NCBI GenBank assembly: GCA_031380885.1 | Contig: JANMXL010000050.1 | Coordinates: forward strand, 1-11,995 | Reading direction: 5' to 3' | DNA: 11,995 nucleotides | From: PBB1 sp031380885 | GTDB taxonomy: Bacteria > Pseudomonadota > Gammaproteobacteria > Burkholderiales > Burkholderiaceae_C | Shown: positions 1 through 5,849 of the stretch, one piece after another | How the letters are laid out: each line of letters opens with the position of its first letter | Numbering within the stretch: the first letter of the stretch is position 1 | Notes under the pieces: model-generated | Seen by the model: the letters and a program-made list of their open reading frames with translations, nothing else | Told to the model about the DNA's origin: nothing | Databases searched by the model: none | Made by a program: the position numbers and the translations under genes

Positions 1-475
1 CGCCGGCCAGCGTGGCCTTGAGGCGCTGCTCTGAGCTGGTGTTGGGCCCCCACCAGCTCGCGACGACCTCGAAGGGCTGCAACGCGCTGATCGTCACGAC
101 CGCGGGCTTTTCAGAATGTGTGATTTCGATCGACGTCACCTGCGCAGTGGCGCCGGCGCCCAGCCACAGCTTCGCAACATGCACACCTGGCTGCTTCAGC
201 GACCCGCTGAGCTTCAGCGTTTGGGAGGCAAAGGCTGCCAGCGCAAAAGACGCTGGATCCATGTGGACGAGCGTACGAGCACCAGTGGCATCTGAGAACG
301 GCGCGACTTGCGCGACGATGCCAGCAATCGACTTACCAGAGGTATTGACGACAGTCAGAGACACGTTCACTTCAGCCGCCGGCGTGACGACCTTGACGAT
401 GCCGTTTGCGGCTTCGGCGATCACGAGATCGGCCGCCCCCTGCGCTGCGGCAGTGGCGTGCGCGCCGGTCAACAT
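1..475 (-). CDS. Unrecognised protein, 5' part only (runs off the left edge)
   Basis: Read on the minus strand, this frame is open from an ATG at 475-473 to the window edge (about 158 residues) and gives a smooth, non-repetitive protein. It is rich in Val, Ala and Thr in alternating patterns, such as AEVNVSLTVVNTSGKSIAGI, which suggests a beta-sandwich (Ig- or CARDB-like) extracellular or surface domain. I do not recognise the family. No signal peptide is obvious after this ATG. The frame stays open further upstream. An in-frame GTG at 550-548 has a GAGGG nine bases before it, a better ribosome site than the ATG has, but the added codons include AGA and AGG, which are rare here. The plus-strand ORF over this stretch is low-complexity and is judged a shadow. 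The gene is divergent from the toxin-antitoxin pair to its right. Confidence 0.5.
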   Translation of the reverse strand, partial: MLTGAHATAAAQGAADLVIAEAANGIVKVVTPAAEVNVSLTVVNTSGKSIAGIVAQVAPFSDATGARTLVHMDPASFALAAFASQTLKLSGSLKQPGVHVAKLWLGAGATAQVTSIEITHSEKPAVVTISALQPFEVVASWWGPNTSSEQRLKATLAG

Positions 476-579
476 AGGTGAGGGGTACGAGACGACGATG
501 GCCTCGAAAGCCCTGTAAATGCTGCGTCTGAGGAAGACTCCGGCTCCCACGAATCGACGCCCTCGACTTCTGAGTGTGG

Positions 580-596
580 CGCAATTGCGATACAAT
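580..596 (+). promoter_or_regulatory. Probable promoter/operator of the toxin-antitoxin operon
   Basis: A perfect 10-bp palindrome, CGCAATTGCG (580-589), is followed by a -10-like TACAAT (591-596). A weak -35 candidate, TTCTGA, lies at 568-573 with 17-bp spacing. Transcription would start at or next to the ATG at 603. A palindrome between the -35 and -10 boxes is a typical place for antitoxin autorepression, but binding here is inferred. Confidence 0.4.
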
Positions 597-602
597 GCAC
601 TG

Positions 603-884
603 ATGAAGACGACCACCATCCCGTCGATCCGCGTCGAGCCGGACTTTCGCGCCGAGGTCGAGGCGGTGCTGGCCAGCGGCGAGACGCTCTCCCAGTTCGT
701 CGAAGCCTCGGTACGCGCAAGCGTCGAACGCCGTCGCGTGCAGGCCGAGTTCATCGCGCGCGGACTGCGCTCGCGTGACGAGGCTCGGCGCACGGGTGAC
801 TACGTCGATGCCGACGTGGTGATTGACAACCTGCAACGCAAGCTGGCCGCCGCGCGCACGCGCCTGGCGAAGCAGGGCAAGTGA
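603..884 (+). CDS. Antitoxin of a type II toxin-antitoxin pair (YlcI/YnfO-like)
   Basis: The 93-residue product begins MKTTTIPSIRVEPDFRAEVE and continues LSQFVEASVRASVERRR. This is a short beta strand followed by two helices, the ribbon-helix-helix layout of small antitoxins. A charged helical C-terminus (LQRKLAAARTRLAKQGK) is suited to wrapping a toxin. It resembles proteins named YlcI/YnfO family that sit before ParE toxins. The stop overlaps the toxin start by four bases (GTGA), the normal coupling in such pairs. The ATG at 603 was preferred to the upstream ATG at 519 because the RHH strand begins there and the -10-like box lies just before it. There is no Shine-Dalgarno site, so translation may be leaderless. 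It probably neutralises the toxin and represses its own promoter. Confidence 0.85.
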   Translation: MKTTTIPSIRVEPDFRAEVEAVLASGETLSQFVEASVRASVERRRVQAEFIARGLRSRDEARRTGDYVDADVVIDNLQRKLAAARTRLAKQGK

Positions 885-1198
885 CATTGAGGGTTCGGCT
901 GACCCGGGACGCCGAGGCGGACCTGGAGCGGTTCTTCGACTTCCTGTTGGAACGTGAGCTGTCCCGTGACGGCGGTAACCTGAGCTTGCCAGAGCAGGCC
1001 ATCTCTGCGCTGCGGTCCGGCATCGCTACCCTCAAGACATCGCCCTTCACCTGCCGCAAGGTCGGCCAGAGCCCGTTCCTGCGGGAACTGATCGTTCCTT
1101 TCGGACGATCGGGCTATGTGGCTTTGTTCGAGATCGAGGGCGAAACCGACGTCGCCGTACTAGCGGTGCGCCACCAGCTCGAAGACGATTACCACTGA
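881..1198 (+). CDS. RelE/ParE-family toxin
   Basis: The product has 105 residues from a GTG start that overlaps the antitoxin stop. Its N-terminus, LRVRLTRDAEADLERFFDFL, matches the first strand and helix of ParE toxins. The C-terminal part (SPFLRELIVPFGRSGYVALF, then VAVLAVRHQLEDDYH) matches the ParE beta-sheet core with its conserved RELxVPFG and RHQ motifs. Length is normal for the family. Known ParE toxins poison DNA gyrase and RelE toxins cut mRNA on the ribosome; the sequence looks closer to ParE, but the target cannot be read from it. The gene appears intact. With the antitoxin it forms a two-gene operon in a region full of insertion sequences, where such pairs often act as stabilisation modules. 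Confidence 0.88.
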   Translation: MTLRVRLTRDAEADLERFFDFLLERELSRDGGNLSLPEQAISALRSGIATLKTSPFTCRKVGQSPFLRELIVPFGRSGYVALFEIEGETDVAVLAVRHQLEDDYH

Positions 1199-1656
1199 CG
1201 CGCGCCACTGCGGCTTGTGAGAGGAGGGCGGTCGAACCCGTGATACCGTCATCCAGAGCAGGACTACCGTCATGGGGCCGCAGAACCCGTCGGTCGATAC
1301 CGTCAATGTCGCCAGATTCGATCCAAATCGATGCCAAATGCGCCGACCGGACCGGCCAAGCCATCCGTGACCCCCGAGATGGGGCCCAAAAGTGGCAAAT
1401 GAGGCGACGGTAAGCGTGTCGGTATCGCGCTCCTTTAAGGTCTCCGAATCGCCCAAACTACCTATGAGCGGCGCGTGCCTGTTGACAATAGAGTGGGAAT
1501 GATTTTTCGTCTTTCGGGGACTATCGAGATCTATCGGGAATAGATGCTAAGTGATTGTCTCGTATAGAAAAAGTCTGTCGAGATTTGTCGCCATCTATCG
1601 AGGGGATGCACTCCAGTCTGACGGTAAATCTGACGGTAAAAAACCGAGACATGAAC
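1199..1656. other. Non-coding stretch with repeated motifs between the toxin gene and the IS3 element
   Basis: I see no convincing gene here: the ORFs are short, of odd composition, and match nothing I know. The stretch is more AT-rich towards 1480-1650. It contains TACCGTCA at 1244-1251, 1265-1272 and 1298-1305, a related GACGGTA at 1406-1412, and two tandem TCTGACGGTAAA units near the IS. An ATCTAT/ATAGAT inverted repeat lies at 1529-1545. TTGACA at 1482-1487 looks like a -35 box but has no good -10 partner. Confidence 0.6.
1617..1640 (+). repeat. Tandem 12-bp repeat TCTGACGGTAAA x2
   Basis: Two exact adjacent copies, 1617-1628 and 1629-1640. The core TGACGGTA also occurs three times on the opposite strand (as TACCGTCA) at 1244-1305, so the cores face each other across about 300 bp. 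Function is unknown; recombinase arm sites or repressor-binding iterons are possible. Confidence 0.8.
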
Positions 1657-1682
1657 TGAAGTTGCCCCGATTTCGCGGACAC
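1657..1682 (+). repeat. Left terminal inverted repeat of the IS3 element
   Basis: It begins TGAAGTTGCCCC and ends GCGGACAC. It pairs with the right repeat at 19 of 26 positions, with the CCCC and CGGACAC blocks conserved. Confidence 0.75.
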
Positions 1683-1707
1683 TTTTCAACTAGAGAAGGA
1701 GTCCGAT

Positions 1708-2034
1708 ATGCCTACCCCGAAGCCGCCGTATCCCGAGGCGTTTCGTCAGCAGATGGTCGAGTTGGTGCGTGCCGGTCGCGGCATCACCGAGTTGGCTCGC
1801 GAGTTCGGCTGCAACGCCAGCAGCATTCATCACTGGGTCAACGTCGCTGAGCGCGCTGCAGGCGGCGGCGCCGTCGCCGCCGATGCACCGCTGACGGCCA
1901 GCGAACGCCAAGAACTGTTGGAGCTGCGTCGCAAGCTCAAGCAGGTGCAGATGGAGCGCGACATCCTGGCAAAGGCTACGGCCTGGTTTGCCGGCAAAAG
2001 CGAGAAGACGTTCACCCCGTCTACCAACTCGTGA
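1708..2034 (+). CDS. IS3-family transposase OrfA
   Basis: This 108-residue protein provides the DNA-binding part of the transposase. The N-terminal half (EAFRQQMVELVRAGRGITEL, then AREFGCNASSIHHW) is the helix-turn-helix that recognises the IS ends. Residues about 67-92 (ERQELLELRRKLKQVQMERD) form the leucine-zipper helix that leads to the conserved ILAKATAWFA. A perfect AAGGAG (1696-1701) lies six bases before the ATG. The stop overlaps orfB by GTGA. The GGCAAAAGC run (1993-2001) offers an A-rich slip site: a -1 shift there joins OrfA directly to an OrfB reading ...KREDVHPVYQLVKANQ, the usual way this family makes the active OrfAB fusion. The slippage is inferred. Confidence 0.92.
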   Translation: MPTPKPPYPEAFRQQMVELVRAGRGITELAREFGCNASSIHHWVNVAERAAGGGAVAADAPLTASERQELLELRRKLKQVQMERDILAKATAWFAGKSEKTFTPSTNS

Positions 2035-2963
2035 AGGCGAACCAGGCCGACTTTCCCATGCGCACTCTGTGCAAGGTGTTGCGCGTCTCGCGCGGCGGCT
2101 TCTACGAATGGGTAGATCGCCCCGCCAGCGCGCGGATGCAGTCCAACGCCGTGCTGCTCGAGCGCATCGAGCAAATGCACCGCGCCAGCGACGCCACGTA
2201 CGGCATGCCGCGCATCCACGCCGAGTTGCTCGATCAAGGCATGGTGGTCGGGCGCAACCGCATCGCACGGCTGATGCGCACGCACGGCCTGCGCGGCGTG
2301 AGCCGACGCCGAGCCTGGTGCGTCACCACGCGGCGCGACAAGCGCCAGCGCCCGGCGCCCGACCTGGTGCAGCGCAAGTTCACCGCCACGGCGCTGAACC
2401 AGCTGTGGGTGGCCGACATGACCTACATCCCCACCTGGGCCGGCTTCGGCTACTTGGCGGTGGTGCTGGACGTGTTCAGCCGCAAGGTGGTGGGCTGGGC
2501 TTTTGGGCAGCAGCAGACGGCCGATCTGGTCGTCGCGGCGCTGAACATGGCGCTGCAAACGCGCAAGCCGAACGGTGTGATCCACCACTCCGATCAAGGC
2601 AGCCAGTACACCAGCATCGAGTTCGGCGCGCGCTGCGCGCAAATGGGCGTGCGGCCCTCGATGGGCAGCGTGGGGGACGCCTATGACAACGCCATGGCAG
2701 AGAGCTTTTTCGCCGGTCTCGAATGCGAGCTGATCGACCGGCGCAGCTGGAAGAGCTTCGCCGAGGCCCGCATGGCAGTGTTCGCTTGGATCGAAGGTTG
2801 GTACAACCCGCGTCGGCGCCACAGCGGCACATCGGTCAGATGTCGCCCATCAACTTCGAGCGCGAGATCGCCGCCCACCCTGCGCACCACGTCACTGCCG
2901 TTGAACACGGGTTACCCAACGGGTGCTTCGCACCTGTGGACAAGCCGCCTCAGGCTCCCATGA
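2031..2963 (+). CDS. IS3-family transposase OrfB (DDE integrase core), C-terminus frameshifted
   Basis: This is the catalytic part of the transposase. It has an HTH_21-like region (YGMPRIHAELLDQGMVVGRN, residues about 57-76) and then the rve/DDE core. The catalytic residues are D129 (in WVADMTYIP), D188 (in HHSDQGSQYTS) and E224 (in DNAMAESFF), with DD(35)E spacing. After RRRHS (about residue 265, base 2825) the expected GQMSPINFER continues in another frame (from 2834), running on to a stop at 3089-3091. A net -1 or +2 change therefore lies near 2826-2833. As written, the product ends in about 45 foreign residues at 2963. The DDE core is unaffected, so residual activity is possible, but the element looks recently damaged. 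The GTG at 2031 matters little because the protein is normally made as an OrfAB fusion. Confidence 0.88.
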   Translation: MKANQADFPMRTLCKVLRVSRGGFYEWVDRPASARMQSNAVLLERIEQMHRASDATYGMPRIHAELLDQGMVVGRNRIARLMRTHGLRGVSRRRAWCVTTRRDKRQRPAPDLVQRKFTATALNQLWVADMTYIPTWAGFGYLAVVLDVFSRKVVGWAFGQQQTADLVVAALNMALQTRKPNGVIHHSDQGSQYTSIEFGARCAQMGVRPSMGSVGDAYDNAMAESFFAGLECELIDRRSWKSFAEARMAVFAWIEGWYNPRRRHSGTSVRCRPSTSSARSPPTLRTTSLPLNTGYPTGASHLWTSRLRLP

Positions 2964-2989
2964 AAGGGCCGTCGGCTTGTGTCCACAGG
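2933..2989. repeat. Large inverted repeat inside the IS3 element
   Basis: CCTGTGGACAAGCCG (2933-2947) pairs with CGGCTTGTGTCCACAGG (2973-2989) apart from a 2-base bulge, with a 25-base loop. It lies between the conserved end of orfB and the right terminus. It could end transcription or reduce read-through; no T-run follows. Confidence 0.7.
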
Positions 2990-3070
2990 CAAGCCCCTTG
3001 GATAACCCTGCGCCACAGCACGTCGACGGTCCTCAAATGCCTGCCGACATCACATCCGTGTAGTCCCGCT

Positions 3071-3096
3071 GTGTCCGTGGGATTGGGGTAAGTCCA
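3071..3096 (-). repeat. Right terminal inverted repeat of the IS3 element
   Basis: It begins GTGTCCG and ends GGGGTAAGTCCA. It is the partner of 1657-1682 at 19 of 26 positions. The shifted reading frame of orfB stops inside it, at 3089-3091. Confidence 0.72.
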
Positions 3097-3270
3097 GCGA
3101 AGATGACCACCGCGTTGCTGGACCGCCTGACGCACCACTGCCACATCGTGGAGACCGGTAACGAGTCGATCCGCTTCAGCCGCAGCACGGCAGAGGCGAA
3201 GAAGCGCATCAAGGCGCGCGAACAGGCGCGCAAGGGCCCGAAGGCAGAAGCAGAGGCTGACCCCTTCTGA
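3097..3270 (+). pseudogene. istB: IstB C-terminal fragment of an IS21-family element
   Basis: From 3097 the frame reads Ala-Lys and then MTTALLDRLTHHCHIVETGN, followed by RFSRSTAEAKKRIKAREQAR and a stop at 3268-3270. This is the characteristic C-terminal end of IstB, the AAA+ helper ATPase of IS21 transposition. Only about 57 of the usual roughly 250 residues remain. The Walker motifs and the whole partner transposase istA are absent from the window. The break coincides exactly with the IS3 right end, so the IS3 element inserted into istB and the rest was lost. An internal ATG (3103) could in principle be used, but nothing suggests that the fragment is expressed. Confidence 0.88.
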
Positions 3271-3279
3271 ACAGGCGCC

Positions 3280-3328
3280 GCGCGGGGGAAGCCGCTACGG
3301 GCTACGCCCTGCGCGTCATCCCCCGCGC
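3280..3328. repeat. Hairpin after istB
   Basis: GCGCGGGGGA (3280-3289) is perfectly complementary to TCCCCCGCGC (3319-3328), and a small GGGC/GCCC stem lies in the loop. It begins ten bases after the istB stop. It may be a transcription terminator of the IS21 element, although no T-run follows. Confidence 0.6.
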
Positions 3329-3416
3329 TGGTCCACTCAGCACCAAGGAGGCCAACGAAACAGCCCAGGACCTAAACTTATCCACAGCCGACCATCTCAA
3401 AGTCGGCTTCCACCCC

Positions 3417-3460
3417 TGGCTCAATATTCGATCGGCACGGTGGCTCAGATTTCGATCGGC
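3417..3460 (+). repeat. Subterminal direct repeats of the IS21 remnant
   Basis: TGGCTCAATATTCGATCGGC (3417-3436) and TGGCTCAGATTTCGATCGGC (3441-3460) match at 17 of 20 positions with a 24-bp period. They are probably transposase-binding repeats at the element's right end. Confidence 0.65.
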
Positions 3461-3545
3461 GCCGACACTGCTGCGCATCAGGTGCAGCTGATCGCGGGGC
3501 AATTTCTAGCGCTCATGCAGAAGAGAGCACCTTTGCAGGGCCGAC

Positions 3546-5012
3546 TCAATCGGTTAGCAGCGCATCAAGCGCGCGCAGATCGGCGTCGGCGAGGGTGCCC
3601 GCAGCCGCTTTGAGCTGCAAGGCGGCCACCAGCGTCTTGTAGCGCGCCGCCGCCAGGTCCTTGCGGGTGGCAAACAGCTGCTGCTCCGCGTTGAGCACGT
3701 CCACCCGGGTGCGCACACCCACCTGCAGGCCACGCTGCGTGCTCTTGAGCTGCGTCTCGCTCGAGACCAGTGCCTGCTTCAGGGCCTGCGTCAGCGCGCT
3801 GCCCGATTGCACCCCCAGCTGCGCCTGTCGCGCATCGAGCGTGGCCTGACGCTGCGCATTGCTCAACTCCTGCAGCGTGCGGTTGCGGTCGGCAATCGCC
3901 TCGCGGGTGCGTGAGCTCACCAGGCCGCCTTGGTAGATCGGGATCGTCAGCTCGACCCCGATGCTGGCCTCGCGCGTGTTGCTGCCGCCGAACTGCCCGT
4001 AGTTCTGGTTGCGGTCATCGCGCAGCGTGCCCACCAGATCGAGCGTGGGGTAATGCCCGGCTTCGCGACGGCTGATCTCCTTCTCGGCCACCTGCGTGGT
4101 GGTGCGAGCGACGATCACCTGCAGCGCGTTGCTCGGCGCGTCGTCCACCAGCTGGCGCTGCATGTCGGGTGTCAGGATGTCGACGCTGGCTGACGAACCC
4201 AGGCTTGCCAGCGCCGGCAGCGGCTGCGCGATGTAGCGCTCGAGCACCCGCTTCTTCGACTCCAGCTCGTTCACAGCGGCGATGCGCTGCGCGACAGCCA
4301 GGTCGTGGCGCCCCTGCGCCTCGTTGAAATCGGTGATCGGCACCGTGCCGACCTCCAGGCTGCGCTTGGTCTGTGCCAGCTGCTGGACCATCGCATCCTG
4401 CTGTGCCGAGGCGGCGGCCAGATCGTCTTGCGCCTGCAGCACATCGAAATAGCCGCGCGACACGCGCAGCAGCAGGTCCTGCGCGGCCAGCTGCAGCTGC
4501 TGCTCGGCGAGCTGCACCTGCAGTTCGCCCTGTGTGGTGGCCGCCCAGTTGGCCGGCCGGATCAGCGCCTGGTTGATCGTCAGTGCCGCACTGTTCGCGT
4601 TGAAGTTGCGTGCGCCCGAGTACTCAGACGATCGATTGTTGGCGCGCTTGGGGTTGTAGGTGGCGTTGATGTTGGGCAGGTTGGCCGCCCAGGCCTGCGG
4701 CAGCTTCTCGCGCCCGGCTTCTGCGGTCGCCACGGCGGCGGCGTACTGGGCATCGTTGGCACGTGCCAGGTCGAGGATGGCGCCCAGACCGGCGCCGCGG
4801 GGTGCCGCGGCGGAGGGGGCCTGGGCCGCGGCAGGGGTCGAGGCTTGTTGTGCGGAGGCGCCAGGGCTGCCTATACAGACGCAGATCGTGGTCAGCCAAG
4901 GACGCCACCAGTGTCGAGTCGAGAGCTGCATCAGAGTAAACATGGGGGTCTGATCGAGGAATTGGCCAGTGGCGCGGCGCGGTTGATCGGAGTCGCCGAA
5001 ACGGGTCAACAA
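3546..5012 (-). CDS. tolC: TolC-family outer-membrane channel protein
   Basis: It is an outer-membrane exit duct whose trimer forms a beta-barrel with a periplasmic alpha-helical tunnel. The sequence follows TolC along its length: LGAILDLARANDAQYAAAVA at the first repeat; ALTINQALIRPANWAA and RVSRGYFDVLQAQDDLAAAS; VGTVPITDFNEAQGRHDLA; ISRREAGHYPTLDLVGTL at the second repeat; ELTIPIYQGGLVSSRTREA; and VGVRTRVDVLNAEQQLFATR. Length (up to 488 residues) is normal. The start is uncertain. A TTG at 5012 has GGATGAGG five bases before it and fits the tight operon spacing (33 bases). An ATG at 4943 puts a classical signal peptide (LTTICVCIGSPGASA) near the N-terminus but has no ribosome site. It is the last gene of the operon and the only outer-membrane component seen. 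Confidence 0.93.
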   Translation of the reverse strand: MLTRFGDSDQPRRATGQFLDQTPMFTLMQLSTRHWWRPWLTTICVCIGSPGASAQQASTPAAAQAPSAAAPRGAGLGAILDLARANDAQYAAAVATAEAGREKLPQAWAANLPNINATYNPKRANNRSSEYSGARNFNANSAALTINQALIRPANWAATTQGELQVQLAEQQLQLAAQDLLLRVSRGYFDVLQAQDDLAAASAQQDAMVQQLAQTKRSLEVGTVPITDFNEAQGRHDLAVAQRIAAVNELESKKRVLERYIAQPLPALASLGSSASVDILTPDMQRQLVDDAPSNALQVIVARTTTQVAEKEISRREAGHYPTLDLVGTLRDDRNQNYGQFGGSNTREASIGVELTIPIYQGGLVSSRTREAIADRNRTLQELSNAQRQATLDARQAQLGVQSGSALTQALKQALVSSETQLKSTQRGLQVGVRTRVDVLNAEQQLFATRKDLAAARYKTLVAALQLKAAAGTLADADLRALDALLTD

Positions 5013-5045
5013 ATGCGCCTCATCCCGTTTCGACGCGAAGTTGAG

Positions 5046-5849
5046 CTACAGCGCTGCCGAGCAGCGCACCCCCAGCGGCACGTCGCCATTCGGGTTGGCG
5101 AATTCGAGCCGGACGCCGAAGGTTCCGCTGGCGGAATCGATGACCGTGTCGACCACCTTCACGGTGGCCTTGTAGCTGCCGGTGAACGGCGCTTCGGGCT
5201 TGACGATGACAACATTGCCCACCTTGACGCTGCCGTGCTTGGCTGCAGGCAGCACGACTTCGACGCGCGCCGGGTCGGTCTGAGCCAGCTTCAGAATCGG
5301 CCCGGCCGACTCGCCTGCTTGTGCGAGTTCACCGGGTTGCAGCAGGCGCTCTGTCACCACGCCGTTGATCGGACTGGTGATCACACGTCGCCCAACCTCT
5401 GCGGCGAGACGCTGCACTTCGAGCCCGGCAAGTTGCCTGTTGTCTCGTGCCTCCAGCAGATCAGCTTCGGCGGCGCGCAATTCGGCGGCCGCGTCGTCGC
5501 GATCCTGCGCCGAGACGTACTTTTCCTGCAGAAGTTCATCGCGCCGACCGAGCTTGGCCTTGCCGTGTTCCATTCGGGCCTGGGCCGCAGCGACCTGACC
5601 CTGCATCACCGAGCGAAACTTGGCTGCTGAAAGCGAAGCCGATTCGACGGAGGCATCCAGGGTGACGAGCGTCTGGCCCTTCTTGACAAAGGTTCCGCGG
5701 TCCACGTGAATCGTGACGATGGAAGCGGTCACGGTGCTGCGGATGGCCAGTTTTTGGGCGGGCTCGATCAGGCAGGGGCTGGTGCTGGTCGCGGCAAAGC
5801 CCCGCCCGGGGAGCGCCGCCAACGCGATGACCCACCAGATCCTGCGCAT
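5046..5849 (-). CDS. Small periplasmic adaptor (HlyD/RND membrane-fusion family)
   Basis: A 267-residue protein that should bridge the inner membrane and TolC. It has a cleavable signal peptide (MRRIWWVIALAALPGRGFA, residues 1-19), the first lipoyl half (IVTIHVDRGTFVKKGQTLVT), a coiled-coil hairpin at about 68-150 (AAAQARMEHGKAKLGRRDEL onward), the second lipoyl half (ITSPINGVVTERLLQPGELA) and a short beta-barrel region (RVEVVLPAAKHGSVKVGNVV). It is shorter than most RND adaptors (350-400 residues), lacking much of the membrane-proximal part. The ATG at 5849 shares one base with the stop of the SecA-like gene (TGATG). A GTG one codon earlier gives a 4-base overlap and is equally possible. It is the third adaptor-type domain encoded in this operon and the only one without a membrane anchor. 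Confidence 0.9.
   Translation of the reverse strand: MRRIWWVIALAALPGRGFAATSTSPCLIEPAQKLAIRSTVTASIVTIHVDRGTFVKKGQTLVTLDASVESASLSAAKFRSVMQGQVAAAQARMEHGKAKLGRRDELLQEKYVSAQDRDDAAAELRAAEADLLEARDNRQLAGLEVQRLAAEVGRRVITSPINGVVTERLLQPGELAQAGESAGPILKLAQTDPARVEVVLPAAKHGSVKVGNVVIVKPEAPFTGSYKATVKVVDTVIDSASGTFGVRLEFANPNGDVPLGVRCSAAL

Larger units (their letters stand above)
1657..3096 (+). mobile_element. IS3-family insertion sequence, inserted next to istB of an IS21-family element
   Basis: About 1440 bp with TG...CA ends, imperfect terminal inverted repeats, and overlapping orfA and orfB. The right end is placed precisely because IstB codons (Ala-Lys-Met-Thr-Thr-Ala) resume at 3097. The left end is set at TGAAGTTG by alignment with the right repeat; TGAACTG at 1652 is an alternative. 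No target duplication is visible (AAC on the left, GCG on the right), and the left flank is not istB. The two flanks therefore no longer represent the original target, so an adjacent deletion or recombination followed insertion. The transposase core is intact, but orfB is frameshifted near its C-terminus. Confidence 0.88.
3097..3467 (+). mobile_element. Right-end remnant of an IS21-family insertion sequence
   Basis: It consists of the istB tail, about 150 bp of non-coding DNA, and what looks like the right terminus, ending GGCGCCGACA at 3467. IS21-family ends typically begin TGT (here read on the minus strand) and carry several subterminal repeats; two such repeats are present at 3417-3460. 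The exact right boundary is inferred from this pattern. It lies only 78 bp beyond the tolC stop and so marks the border between the mobile DNA and the secretion operon. Confidence 0.72.

Noticed and set aside
12..518. 168-residue plus-strand ORF at the left edge
   Set aside because: Ala/Thr/Ser/Cys-rich without domain pattern. The minus-strand frame over the same bases gives a more protein-like sequence.
1482..1510. TTGACA as a promoter -35 box
   Set aside because: No acceptable -10 hexamer 16-18 bases downstream and no gene for it to serve.
1551..1850. Plus-strand ORF reading across the IS3 left terminus (contains SDGKSDGKKP)
   Set aside because: It is created by the tandem repeat and the IS junction, and overlaps orfA in another frame.
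3378..3386. Perfect DnaA-box consensus TTATCCACA
   Set aside because: Single copy, inside the non-coding end of an IS21 remnant and next to a small AGCCGAC/GTCGGCT inverted repeat. No box cluster, AT-rich unwinding region or rep gene supports an origin.
4305..5630. 441-residue plus-strand ORF opposite tolC and the adaptor gene
   Set aside because: Antisense to two clear family members, crosses their boundary, and has shadow-like composition.
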